Shown here one piece after another: positions 1 to 7,575 of a DNA stretch of 32,066 nt; the stretch's first letter is position 1, and each line of letters opens with the position of its first letter. The notes beneath the pieces were generated by a model. The model was not told the origin of the DNA and ran no database searches. It saw only the letters and a list, made by a program, of their open reading frames with translations. The stretch covers positions 1 through 32,066 of the forward strand of contig PNKC01000029.1 of the NCBI GenBank assembly GCA_013822275.1. The letters run 5' to 3'. Made by a program: the position numbers and the translations under genes. The DNA comes from Anaerolinea sp. (GTDB lineage Bacteria > Chloroflexota > Dehalococcoidia > Tepidiformales > Tepidiformaceae).

Positions 1-30
1 GGGGGCCAGGGGGTGAGGGTTCGCCTGCGA

Positions 31-381
31 CTACCGCAGAACGCGGTCGAGAGCGCCATCCAAGTCTTCGGTGACCTGCGAGTTCGTGATCCGGACGACG
101 CGCAGGCCGAGGTATTGCAGTACGAGTTCGCGTTCGCGGTCGCGGGCATGCTGTTCGGGCTCCAGGTGGATGCCGCCATCGACTTCGAGGATTAGGCCGA
201 GTTCGGCGCAGTAGAAGTCGGCGACGAGGGCGCCGATCGGGTGCTGTCGGCGGAACTTGAGGCCGCGGAATCGCCGGTCGCGGACGCGATCCCAGACGAG
301 CGCCTCGGCGTCGGTCATTGGTCGCCGCAGGCGCCGGGCGGCTGGGACGTTGTCGCGGTGGAATCGTTCGCCTTCGGACAC
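31..381 (-). CDS. DUF559 domain protein (Vsr/restriction endonuclease-like fold)
   Basis: A 116-residue protein matching the whole length of the DUF559 family. It has an N-terminal basic segment (RRLRRPMTDAEALVWDRVR), the characteristic FRRQHPIG stretch and ADFYCAELGLILEVDGGIH, where Asp and Glu are the expected metal-binding acids of the endonuclease-like fold. The C-terminal VVRITNSQV is also typical. Family members are thought to be small DNA nucleases related to very-short-patch repair enzymes, but substrates are mostly unknown. I chose the GTG at 381 because a TAGGAT -10 box lies 6 nt upstream and there is no Shine-Dalgarno sequence, which suggests a leaderless message. Family assignment is firm; activity is inferred. 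Confidence 0.85.
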   Translation of the reverse strand: MSEGERFHRDNVPAARRLRRPMTDAEALVWDRVRDRRFRGLKFRRQHPIGALVADFYCAELGLILEVDGGIHLEPEQHARDRERELVLQYLGLRVVRITNSQVTEDLDGALDRVLR

Positions 382-387
382 GCCGTC

Positions 388-393
388 ATCCTA
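388..393 (-). promoter_or_regulatory. -10 box (TAGGAT), leaderless-type, for the DUF559 gene
   Basis: On the minus strand TAGGAT is followed by 6 nt and then the GTG start. The same TANNNT-to-start spacing recurs before several other genes in the window. No clear -35 box. Confidence 0.45.
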
Positions 394-436
394 CGGCGGG
401 GTGTGGCTCGACGTAGGCGATAGGCGATCGGCATGC

Positions 437-475
437 GGGGTCCGGGGTCTGGGGTCTGGGGTCTGGGGTCTGGGG
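437..475 (+). repeat. Tandem 7-mer repeat (GGGGTCT), G-quadruplex motif
   Basis: Six GGGG runs start exactly every 7 nt (437, 444, 451, 458, 465, 472), separated by 3-nt loops of TCC or TCT. This meets the strictest G-quadruplex pattern on the plus strand. It lies in the 257-bp gap between the DUF559 start and the 3' end of the permease. The rest of that gap has only TC-rich low-complexity runs near 612-650 and no gene I can support. Confidence 0.85.
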
Positions 476-638
476 ACGGTAAGCGGAGAGAAAGATCCCC
501 CCGTTCCCGCGGTCGCGGTAGCGATGCGGCTCAGACTTTGGCGGTAGGCGATGGACGGGCCTGGGAGCAAGGCGAGGCAGAGCGCTTCCTTGCGGGCGTG
601 GCTCAGATGTGCTCGGCTCTCGGCTCTTTGCTCTCTGC

Positions 639-1376
639 TCAGGTGCTCTCGCCGATCTCCCAGCTTCGCAGCCTCCTGGCGGCGTAGACGAACGTGAGGG
701 CCGTGACCGCCACGATGAGGAACATCGCCCGGCCCCCACCGAGGTCCGCTTCGAAGACCGTGGACGGCGCCGTGATGATCTGGTCCGCGACGCCCAGCGC
801 ATACTTGCGCACGCTGAGGATGCGCAGGCCGCCGAACAGCCGCGTGAGCACACCCTCCCAGATGAAGACGTAAAGCAGTCCAACGATCAGCGCCCGGCTG
901 GTGAGGATGCTGAGGAGGACGAAGAAGGAACAGTAGACCAGCGCGCCCAGCACCACGGCGATGACGAACCCCGCAAGGATCGCCCCTTCGCCGACGCTCT
1001 CCAGCGAGACGGCCGCCGAGGCCACGGTCGAGACGAGGACCAGCAACGATGTCGCACCCCAGGCCACCACCAGCTTCGAGGCCACGATCCGCCAGCGCGC
1101 GATTGGCTTGGAAAGCAGGTAGACGGCCGTGCCGTCTTCGAACTCGGAACCGAGGGTGGCCGTGCCGAAGATCAGCGCCCCAAGCGGCAGCAGCGTCCCG
1201 ACCACCAACTGGCCGAGCAGCGTCGTGGCCGTCCAGTGGTCCGTGTCCACGTCATTGCCGCTAAACCGCCGGATGGCGGCGATGACCACCGGGATGAGTG
1301 CGACAAGGACGAGCAGCATGGTGCGCTTCGCGCCGAGCAGTTGGCGCACCGTTAGCCCCACGATGGCAGCGTTCAC
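639..1376 (-). CDS. ABC-2 type transporter permease
   Basis: A 245-residue integral membrane protein with about six hydrophobic segments (for example residues 19-35, 50-70, 105-125, 135-155, 160-180 and 215-232). It shows the ABC-2 hallmark GSEFEDGTAVYLLSKPIARWRIVASKLVVAW at roughly 75-105. It is the last gene of a four-gene cluster. Its GTG start overlaps the stop of the upstream ATPase as GTGA, so translation is probably coupled. It should form the membrane channel for that ATPase. The substrate is unknown; such systems often export drugs, lipids or polysaccharide. Confidence 0.85.
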   Translation of the reverse strand: MNAAIVGLTVRQLLGAKRTMLLVLVALIPVVIAAIRRFSGNDVDTDHWTATTLLGQLVVGTLLPLGALIFGTATLGSEFEDGTAVYLLSKPIARWRIVASKLVVAWGATSLLVLVSTVASAAVSLESVGEGAILAGFVIAVVLGALVYCSFFVLLSILTSRALIVGLLYVFIWEGVLTRLFGGLRILSVRKYALGVADQIITAPSTVFEADLGGGRAMFLIVAVTALTFVYAARRLRSWEIGEST

Positions 1377-2332
1377 CGGTTCACCAGGTAGGAGAAGACG
1401 CTCTCCAGCGACTCATCCGTCGGGCGAAGTTCGAGGAGGGATACGTCCGCATCCTTGGCTACCTTCGCCACCGCGAGCGTAAACGCGGCGAAATCCGAGG
1501 TGCGCACGCTCAGCGCTCCGTCCTGCAACTCCACGCCAAAGACCGCCGGGTCGCCAACCAGCGCCGCGGCGAGCCTGCGGTTGTCGCTCGTGCGGAGAGT
1601 GAAGGTATGCGGGCGGTCGGTCATCAGGCGGCGGATGTGGCGGAAGTCGCCGGCCGCCGCCAGCCTCCCGGAGACCACGACCAGGACGTTCTCCGCCAGC
1701 CGTTCGACTTCTTCGAGGATATGAGACGAGAAGACGATCGTCGTGCCCTCCGCGGCCATCCGGCGGAGCATGTCCATCATGTGCAGGCGCTGACGGGGGT
1801 CGGCGCCGTTGAACGGCTCATCCAGGAGGAGGACGGGAGGTTCGTGGACGATGGCCGCGGCAACTTTGAGGCGCTGCTTCATGCCTTTCGAATAGCCGCC
1901 CGCGGCGCGGTGCTGGGCCGGTTCCAGGTCCACTTCCTTAATCGCTTTCGCCGCCGCGGCGCGAGGGTCCGGCAACTTGTGCAGTCGCGCGCTCAAGAGG
2001 ACGAAGTCGTGGCCGCTAAGGAACGGGTAGACCGATTCCCGCTCGGGCACGAGGCCGACGCGCGCGTAGAGCGCTTCGTTCTGCCAGGCGGGCTCCCCGA
2101 GGACTCGCACGCTGCCGGCCGAGGGCGCCAGGAACCCGGAGAGCATGTGCAGCAGCGTCGACTTGCCCGCGCCGTTCGGCCCCAGCAGGCCCGTAATCCC
2201 AGGCCCAAGGCTGAAGGAGATGTCGTTCACCGCCACGATATTCCCGTACCAGCGGGAGACGTTGACCACCTCGATGGCGGCGGCCGGCGCTTCGGGGGCG
2301 CTGTCCCCGGTGGCTGCCTGCGCGGCGCTCAA
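1373..2332 (-). CDS. ABC transporter ATP-binding protein
   Basis: A 319-residue nucleotide-binding subunit. Walker A is GPNGAGKST near residue 52, the ABC signature is YSKGMKQR near 150 and Walker B is VLLLDEPFNGADP near 170, followed by the switch histidine in FSSHILEE. A C-terminal extension of about 100 residues follows the ATPase domain, as in bacitracin- and drug-exporter ATPases. A TTG start overlaps the preceding permease stop as TTGA. It is the partner of the permease at 639-1376. Substrate not deducible. Confidence 0.9.
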   Translation of the reverse strand: MSAAQAATGDSAPEAPAAAIEVVNVSRWYGNIVAVNDISFSLGPGITGLLGPNGAGKSTLLHMLSGFLAPSAGSVRVLGEPAWQNEALYARVGLVPERESVYPFLSGHDFVLLSARLHKLPDPRAAAAKAIKEVDLEPAQHRAAGGYSKGMKQRLKVAAAIVHEPPVLLLDEPFNGADPRQRLHMMDMLRRMAAEGTTIVFSSHILEEVERLAENVLVVVSGRLAAAGDFRHIRRLMTDRPHTFTLRTSDNRRLAAALVGDPAVFGVELQDGALSVRTSDFAAFTLAVAKVAKDADVSLLELRPTDESLESVFSYLVNR

Positions 2333-3216
2333 GCCGCGATCCTTGCATAGCGGCGGAGCACGAGCCCGGCGCCCACGATCGTGTAGCCCGCCGTGACCAC
2401 CGGGTAGAGCCAGGCGGGCAAGTCCGCAATCTCCAGGCTGGTGTCGGGGTCGGGGACGATGTCGAAGACGGCAAGAGTGGTCCCGTTCAAGAGGTCGAAA
2501 GGACTGAGGAGGATTGCATAGTGGCCCCAGCTGCCGGTCTCGCGCACGAAGATCGCGGCGAGCGGCGTGGTCACGAGAAAGAGGGCGATGACGGCGACCG
2601 TGGCGTAGGAGCGCCGCGGCGTCTGGCAGGCGATTGCAAGCGAGACCGACGCCATGAGCGCAGCGATGAGCAACCCGCTGGAGACGATCCGCGGCACTTC
2701 GCTCCAGTTGTCCCGGAGGAACGCGCCCGTGTCCTTCGTGGCCAGCGTGTTGCCGACAAAGAGCACGGCCTGGGGCGCCAGCGTGAGGAGGAGCAGCGCG
2801 GTGGTGAACGCCGTGAGCTTCGCAAATGCGTAGTCGCTCCGCCGCAAGGCCCGCGAGAAGTAGAGCGAGAGCGTCCGCGCGCGCTGGTCACGGCCCACGA
2901 TCTCAGGCGCGACTGCCGCGCAGAAGAGTGCGACGGTGACCTGGACGTAACCGAAGTAGTTCTCCGGCGCGAAGATCTCCACCACGCCGCTCGCGACCGC
3001 GGCTATCCCCAACTGGACCAGCGCGGGGATGAACGCGATCACCGTGATGATGACCGGGATGATCTTGCTGCTGGTGCGCCGCCCGAGCCCGAAGGCGCCG
3101 CGCAGCGTGTAAAGGTAGAGCGCAATGACGGCGTGCTGGCGGCCCAGGCGTACCCCGTCGTAGCGGCGGTAGCCCAGGTCGTAGATGCTGCCGGTGGCAT
3201 CAGACTGCGGCTGCAT
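2329..3216 (-). CDS. ABC-2 type permease (YRRYDG N-terminus)
   Basis: A 295-residue membrane protein with several hydrophobic helices. Its N-terminus, SIYDLGYRRYDGVRLGR, is a signature of an ABC-2 permease subfamily widespread in high-GC bacteria. GRDQRARTLSLYFSRALRRSDY is the usual cytoplasmic coupling region. The ATG at 3216 is preceded by a good Shine-Dalgarno (GGAGGG). A longer frame runs upstream but would read through the neighbouring ATPase. The start lies 17 nt inside the 3' end of that ATPase, so the two are probably translated together and form one transporter. Confidence 0.87.
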   Translation of the reverse strand: MQPQSDATGSIYDLGYRRYDGVRLGRQHAVIALYLYTLRGAFGLGRRTSSKIIPVIITVIAFIPALVQLGIAAVASGVVEIFAPENYFGYVQVTVALFCAAVAPEIVGRDQRARTLSLYFSRALRRSDYAFAKLTAFTTALLLLTLAPQAVLFVGNTLATKDTGAFLRDNWSEVPRIVSSGLLIAALMASVSLAIACQTPRRSYATVAVIALFLVTTPLAAIFVRETGSWGHYAILLSPFDLLNGTTLAVFDIVPDPDTSLEIADLPAWLYPVVTAGYTIVGAGLVLRRYARIAA

Positions 3217-4144
3217 CGGCACCCTCCTCAACGGCGGGCCGGAAGAGGTCTTCAAGGTTCTGGCGGCGCTGCTCCAGCCGCACCAGGCCGACGCCGAGGT
3301 CCACGGCGGTGTCCCGGATCTGGTCGAAGACGCCGCCATCCTGGATCCCGACGAGAATCAGCCGGCCTTCCGCCTTCACCCGCAGACCGAGCGCTTCGAG
3401 GCGTCGCGAGAACACCGCGGCGTCGCCCTCCACCTCGACCGCAAGGACCTGGGTCTGGCCGGTGAAGTCGCCAATCGGCGCCGAACGCAACAGCCGGCCG
3501 CCATCGATGACGACCAGGTGCTCGCACACCCGCTCGATTTCGCCCAGGAGGTGCGAGGCCATCACGATCGCGATCCCGAACTCCGTACCCGTGCGCCGGA
3601 CGAGGTCCAGCATCTCGTCCCGGCCGGCCGGGTCAAGGCCGTTGGTGGGCTCATCCAGGAACATCACGCGGGGGTCGTGCACCAGTGCCTGGGCGAGCTT
3701 CACGCGCTGCTTCATGCCGGTGGAGTAGCCCCGGATCTCGCGGTAGCGCTCTTCAAACAGGCCGACGTGGCGGAGCGTCTCGGCGGTGCGTTCGCGGGCC
3801 GCGGAGCGGGGGAGTCCGTTCACCTGCGCCATATGGGCCACGAATTCCGTCGCGCTCACGTCGCCGGGCAGGCAATCGTGTTCGGGCATGTAACCGACGA
3901 ACTGGCGCAGCTCCGGCCCCTGGCGATCCACGTCCAGGTCCAAAACGGTGGCGCTCCCGCTTGTGGGGGGCAGCAGGCCGAGGAGGATCTTGATCAGCGT
4001 GCTCTTACCGGCGCCATTTGCGCCCACGAGGCCGATGATCCCCGGTTCCAGCTCCAGGTTCAGGCCGTCCAGCGCGGTGACGTGCGCACCGTAGCGCTTG
4101 GTCAGGTCACGCGTCGCGAGAAGGGCCACGAATCCAGCGTACAC
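3200..4144 (-). CDS. ABC transporter ATP-binding protein
   Basis: A 314-residue ATPase. It has Walker A GANGAGKST near residue 40, signature YSTGMKQR near 139, Walker B VMFLDEPTNGLDP near 160 and H-loop MASHLLGE, then a C-terminal domain of about 100 residues. First gene of the tightly overlapping cluster ATPase-permease-ATPase-permease (4144 to 639). A GTG at 4144 and another at 4129 are both possible starts, and neither has a strong Shine-Dalgarno. Together the four genes could make two transporters or one heteromeric complex. Role beyond export is unknown. Confidence 0.9.
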   Translation of the reverse strand: MYAGFVALLATRDLTKRYGAHVTALDGLNLELEPGIIGLVGANGAGKSTLIKILLGLLPPTSGSATVLDLDVDRQGPELRQFVGYMPEHDCLPGDVSATEFVAHMAQVNGLPRSAARERTAETLRHVGLFEERYREIRGYSTGMKQRVKLAQALVHDPRVMFLDEPTNGLDPAGRDEMLDLVRRTGTEFGIAIVMASHLLGEIERVCEHLVVIDGGRLLRSAPIGDFTGQTQVLAVEVEGDAAVFSRRLEALGLRVKAEGRLILVGIQDGGVFDQIRDTAVDLGVGLVRLEQRRQNLEDLFRPAVEEGADAAAV

Positions 4145-4171
4145 GCCCCGGAGGCTACGGATGCCGGACCC

Positions 4172-4900
4172 TTACTTCTTGGCTGCCTCAGCGAAGTAGC
4201 CGGGTTCCGGGTCAACCGTCGGGTCCAGCTTTGCGATCTCGGCGGCGGCAATGGTGTAGGCCTCCGCCAGCGCGGCGAACGTCGTCGCCCCGTCGCCGCT
4301 GAGGTACGCAACGTCCAGCGCTTTGGCGCAGGCCGCCGGCCAGGCGCTGGCGGGACCCTGGCGCGCAAGCACGGAGGTTGCGCAAAGCACGCGGATCTCA
4401 CCCTGGCGGCCCTGGATCGCGCCAATCGTGCCGCCGGGCGCGCCCTTCACCCAGAGCGCCAGCGCCGCGCGCGTGGCCAGCACCTGCGCCGAAAACTGCT
4501 GGAACTCCGTGACTGTCCCATCGCTGCTGCACGCAAGCGCCCCCAGGGCCGAGTTGGCGCTCCGGTCCCCGCCCGCGGCGGCGCCAACTTTCTTGCACAC
4601 TTCGGCCCAGCCCGATTGCGTCTTCGCATGCGCCATGTAGCCCTGTATCGCTTTCCAAACCGCCGGGTTGTAGGCGTCAGCCGCCGGGTCCGTTGGGAAC
4701 CAGGTTGCGAAGTCGGCTTCCGGCAGCGCCGAGGCCGCCGGCGTCCCGATCGTGGCCACGTAGGCCGGTGGCGTAGTTGGCGGCTCCACCATCGGCCCGA
4801 CGATCGGCATCCCCGCCAGCGACGCCGCGAGGTCCGTGTCGTAGCAGCGCGCCGTGGTCAACAGCGCAAGGATCACAAAGAGGAGGCCGATCTTGCCCAC
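4172..4900 (-). CDS. Membrane-anchored protein of unknown function
   Basis: I do not recognise this protein. From a GTG at 4900 it is 242 residues long and begins VGKIGLLFVILALLTTARCYD, a single hydrophobic segment ending in a cysteine. It may be a signal anchor or an imperfect lipobox. The rest is alanine-rich and mostly helical, with cysteines at intervals (for example KVGAAAG, GALACSSD and VLCATS). The open frame continues upstream to 5140, but that part is antisense to a decayed antitoxin copy, so I doubt it is translated. It lies 27 nt before the ABC cluster and may be co-transcribed with it. The start is uncertain. Confidence 0.5.
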   Translation of the reverse strand: MGKIGLLFVILALLTTARCYDTDLAASLAGMPIVGPMVEPPTTPPAYVATIGTPAASALPEADFATWFPTDPAADAYNPAVWKAIQGYMAHAKTQSGWAEVCKKVGAAAGGDRSANSALGALACSSDGTVTEFQQFSAQVLATRAALALWVKGAPGGTIGAIQGRQGEIRVLCATSVLARQGPASAWPAACAKALDVAYLSGDGATTFAALAEAYTIAAAEIAKLDPTVDPEPGYFAEAAKK

Positions 4901-5030
4901 TCCCGGATTATCGGCAGCCGCGCTTACGAGGCGTATAAGCCGCGGGTGCGTCTCAAGTTCTCGCTTGCGGCGGGCAGAGGTCGGCTTGCTCGCGAGGCTG
5001 ATCAGTAGCACGACTGTAAAGGAGTGCTGG

Positions 5031-5160
5031 GATGGTGACTCGGCGAGGTCCCTGGTCGCCTGTTTCCGCGGGTTGATTGCGGTGGCGGCATTGGGAGCGC
5101 AGCCCGGACCGCTGGACGACGACTTCTTGAACGACGTCAAAGAGGTCCGGGGATGCTCAA
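5031..5160 (+). pseudogene. Decayed copy of a VapB-like antitoxin
   Basis: The stretch 5107-5160 is a near-copy of 7045-7100, the 3' part of the intact antitoxin gene at 6879-7130. Both encode PLDDDFLNDV followed by [EK]EVR. One base is lost in GGCGG/GGGG, which breaks the frame. Upstream, weaker similarity (DGD...LVACFR against DGELVASVR) extends back to about 5031. No toxin remnant follows: the sequence runs straight into the 3' end of the lipoprotein gene. This is a relic of gene duplication or of an earlier toxin-antitoxin insertion. Confidence 0.7.
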
Positions 5161-6704
5161 TCGCCCTGCGTGAACAGTTCGAAAATGCCCGAGTACAACA
5201 GCCGCTCTCCCGTGAGCTCTCCCCGCGCCGGCTCGAACAATCGAAGGTAGTAACACGCCTCGGCGCACTTGCCCTGATTCCTCATCGCGCTCGCGAGGCC
5301 GGGGCCAGGGATAGCCACGAGGACGTTGCCGTTGGGAGCGATTGCGGCGGTTTGCACCGGCTCTCCCGGAAGCAGATGCAGCCTGACGCGTGGCTCGCGC
5401 GCGTCGACCACCTTCACGCCGTCGCCATGCCGGACGTAGTCGCCGTTGGGTGTTGCCTCTGGTCCCCACCATCCCCCGGCCCAGCCGGCGAGTGTGCGTC
5501 CGTCGGGGCTGACCACAAACGACGAGATCCCCGGCTCGCGATGCACGACCTTGAGCGACTCGGTGTCGATCACTCGCAGCCCGAGTGGGCGACCCTCCTC
5601 GCAGCTCGGGGGGCCGTCGCAGCCAACGTCACGGGCGCCCGCCACGTAGAGGAAGCGACCGTCCGGAGAGAGTTGGGCCTGGACCCGGCTGACCGGCCCG
5701 CCCTTTGCGACGGCTCTTGTCACGAACCAGCCCGTCATTCCGTCGAGAGCTCGCCGCCAGGGTCGCTTCGTCGCCGCGAGTTCGATAGTCCGTTCTCGCG
5801 TCATGCTCTTCGCGTCGATAACCGTGACAGACTCAGATTCCGGATGCGGGACGAACACCCTCCGGCCGTCCAGCGAAACAGCGATGTCGGTGAAGTACTG
5901 GCCATACCAAGTGCGCCCGGCATTCGACTCCCGGCGTTGACCGACGACCAGCCCTGGCAGGACCACACGCCCGTTCTCAGCTCCGGTGAAGGGGTCCAGG
6001 GCGACGAGGAAGGGGTCTCCGTCCAGCAGGTTGGTCCGCGGGTCCGAGGAGTTCATCCCCAGGACGAACAGTGTCCGCCCGTCCGGGTGAAACCGCGCCG
6101 CGACGGGCCACCAGTCGCCGAGGCTGGCAACGGTGTCCTTGCTGCCCGTGGCCACGTCGATGCGCTCCAGGTTCTGGTTCTCCGCCTCCCGGCTGATGTT
6201 GAAGAGGAAGCGGCTATCCGGCGACCAGAACGGGCTCCACCAATCTGATACTGATTCGTATGTGACGAACGTGACTGACCAGTCCCTGGCGTCGAGCAGA
6301 TAGATCCCTGCCGTACTGCGCGCGGCGATGAGGTTGCCCGTTGGAGCCGGGTAGAACCGTGCCGCATGGCCCACTTCGATCGGCTTGAAGCCGGCGAGGC
6401 CGGCGCCCGTGCGCCCGTCGAGCGGATAAAGCGCGCCTGGGATTCCCAGCCCGGCATAGTCGAGCAGGAAAACGCCTGACGTCGTCTTGCCGGGCGTCCC
6501 CATCGAAACGCGCGCCCCCGGTTGCGGAAGCGGCTCCAACTGGACCGGTTCCGGGGAAGGCGTTGCGCCGGGCAAGACCATTGTGGCCGATGGCCCTGCC
6601 GCGGGAGTTGGCACCTCCCGGCTTCCGTTGAAACAGGCCCCGCCAGCTGTCGCGAGGAGCGCCGCCGCCAGCATCACCAGTCTCGGTCCTGGTACCGCCT
6701 TCAT
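5157..6704 (-). CDS. Beta-propeller (WD40/YVTN-like) lipoprotein
   Basis: A 515-residue predicted exported protein. The ATG at 6704 has an upstream GAGAGG Shine-Dalgarno and opens a short signal peptide, MKAVPGPRLVMLAAALLATA, ending in GGAC. Cys24 is the likely lipidation site. A Pro/Thr-rich linker follows. The body carries repeated propeller motifs such as FHPDGRTLFVLG, VSLDGRRVFVP, LSPDGRFLYVAG and VSPDGRTLAGW. These repeats usually form scaffolds or sensor domains on the cell surface, and no catalytic residues stand out. The frame is open further upstream, but without a ribosome site. Its 3' end touches the antitoxin relic. Confidence 0.8.
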   Translation of the reverse strand: MKAVPGPRLVMLAAALLATAGGACFNGSREVPTPAAGPSATMVLPGATPSPEPVQLEPLPQPGARVSMGTPGKTTSGVFLLDYAGLGIPGALYPLDGRTGAGLAGFKPIEVGHAARFYPAPTGNLIAARSTAGIYLLDARDWSVTFVTYESVSDWWSPFWSPDSRFLFNISREAENQNLERIDVATGSKDTVASLGDWWPVAARFHPDGRTLFVLGMNSSDPRTNLLDGDPFLVALDPFTGAENGRVVLPGLVVGQRRESNAGRTWYGQYFTDIAVSLDGRRVFVPHPESESVTVIDAKSMTRERTIELAATKRPWRRALDGMTGWFVTRAVAKGGPVSRVQAQLSPDGRFLYVAGARDVGCDGPPSCEEGRPLGLRVIDTESLKVVHREPGISSFVVSPDGRTLAGWAGGWWGPEATPNGDYVRHGDGVKVVDAREPRVRLHLLPGEPVQTAAIAPNGNVLVAIPGPGLASAMRNQGKCAEACYYLRLFEPARGELTGERLLYSGIFELFTQGD

Positions 6705-6866
6705 CCCGGTTGCCTCTCGTCGCTTCCGCTCGCTGCTGTAATACACCTCCGGGCGCCTGTTGGTTCCCGGACGTGCGCGAGAGCGAGCGCGGTGTCGCTC
6801 GAATCCCAGTAATCCATCGGCAGCAGTGTTGGATTGACGCATGAACCGCGGGCGGCCTTGTTGCGC

Positions 6867-6872
6867 TAAAGT
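6867..6872 (+). promoter_or_regulatory. -10 box (TAAAGT), leaderless-type, for the vapBC-like pair
   Basis: TAAAGT lies 6 nt before the GTG at 6879, and there is no Shine-Dalgarno in between. This suggests transcription begins at or next to the start codon. Confidence 0.4.
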
Positions 6873-6878
6873 AGCAGT

Positions 6879-7130
6879 GTGACCGTGCGCGTGGACGTGG
6901 ACCGGCTGCCTGCCGAAGTCGTTGATGCTTTGAACCGGGGCGACATCGTCGAGTTCGAGCGCGATGGCGAACTCGTGGCCAGCGTCCGCGCTGAGCCGAA
7001 GCGAATCTCGTGGCGGGAGTACTGGGAGCTTCGGCGCAACGCCCCACCGCTGGACGACGACTTCCTGAACGACGTCGAAGAGGTCCGGCGGATGCTCAAC
7101 GCGCCGATGACTGACCCGTGGGAGTCGTAG
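6879..7130 (+). CDS. Antitoxin of a VapBC-type pair
   Basis: An 83-residue acidic protein beginning with GTG. The N-terminal half (VTVRVDVDRLPAEVVDALNRGDIVEFERDGELVASV) resembles the small DNA-binding/dimerisation part of Phd/VapB-like antitoxins. The acidic C-terminus (LDDDFLNDVEEVRRMLN) is the sort of segment that wraps the toxin. Its stop lies 13 nt inside the next gene, a PIN toxin, which is the main support for the antitoxin call. A decayed second copy is at 5031-5160. It probably represses its own promoter together with the toxin, as is usual in such pairs. Confidence 0.75.
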   Translation: MTVRVDVDRLPAEVVDALNRGDIVEFERDGELVASVRAEPKRISWREYWELRRNAPPLDDDFLNDVEEVRRMLNAPMTDPWES

Positions 7131-7543
7131 TCGACTCCTCAGTCCTCATCGCCATTGAACGGTCAGCGCCGCCCCGAGGCGCGGCCGATCTGCTCGAACG
7201 GCTCCTGCCCGGGGACTCGTGGGTTTCCGCTGTCACGACGATGGAGCTTCGGATTGGAGCGTTGCTCGGTGAGACCGAAGACCGGCGCGCTGGCCGGATG
7301 TCGTGTCTCGCCGACGTCACTGCGCGGTGTCCCGTATTGGCCTTCGCGGAACGCGAAGCGGAGGAGGCAGCGGCCCTTTTCGTCGCACTTCGCCGCTCGG
7401 GTCACCGGATTGGCGAGCGCGACCTGCTCATCGCGGCTACCGCCATCGCCAACGGGCACTCCCTGATCACCCTGAACCGCGCTGAGTTCGAGCGCGTGCC
7501 CGGCCTCTCAATGCTTGACGCCCCGGACTTCGGTGCCCGCTGA
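7118..7543 (+). CDS. vapC: PIN-domain ribonuclease toxin (VapC family)
   Basis: A 141-residue PIN-domain protein of normal VapC length. The metal-binding acids are in the expected places: Asp6 (VVDSSVLI), Glu43 (TTMELRIG) and Asp102 (GERDLLIAATAIANG). These are followed by LITLNRAEFERVPGL, the usual closing motif. VapC toxins cleave tRNA or rRNA and stop translation when the antitoxin is lost. A GTG start sits 13 nt before the antitoxin stop, so the two are translationally coupled. All active-site residues appear intact, so I expect a working toxin. Confidence 0.9.
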   Translation: MGVVVDSSVLIAIERSAPPRGAADLLERLLPGDSWVSAVTTMELRIGALLGETEDRRAGRMSCLADVTARCPVLAFAEREAEEAAALFVALRRSGHRIGERDLLIAATAIANGHSLITLNRAEFERVPGLSMLDAPDFGAR

Positions 7544-7575
7544 GTGGCAGGGCGCGTGGGCCTCGAGCTGTGTCG

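Noticed and set aside
3185-5008. A 607-codon plus-strand open frame opposite the ABC cluster
   Set aside because: It is antisense to three well-supported minus-strand genes, its protein is Arg/His/Gly-rich without motifs, and it is a by-product of high GC and codon phase.
4854-6248. A 464-codon plus-strand open frame opposite the lipoprotein gene
   Set aside because: Antisense to the beta-propeller gene. Only its short stretch near 5107-5160 is meaningful, as the antitoxin relic.
6790-6830. A tRNA-like CGCTCGAATCCC stretch
   Set aside because: No acceptor or anticodon stems can be drawn around it. I found no tRNA or rRNA gene in the window.
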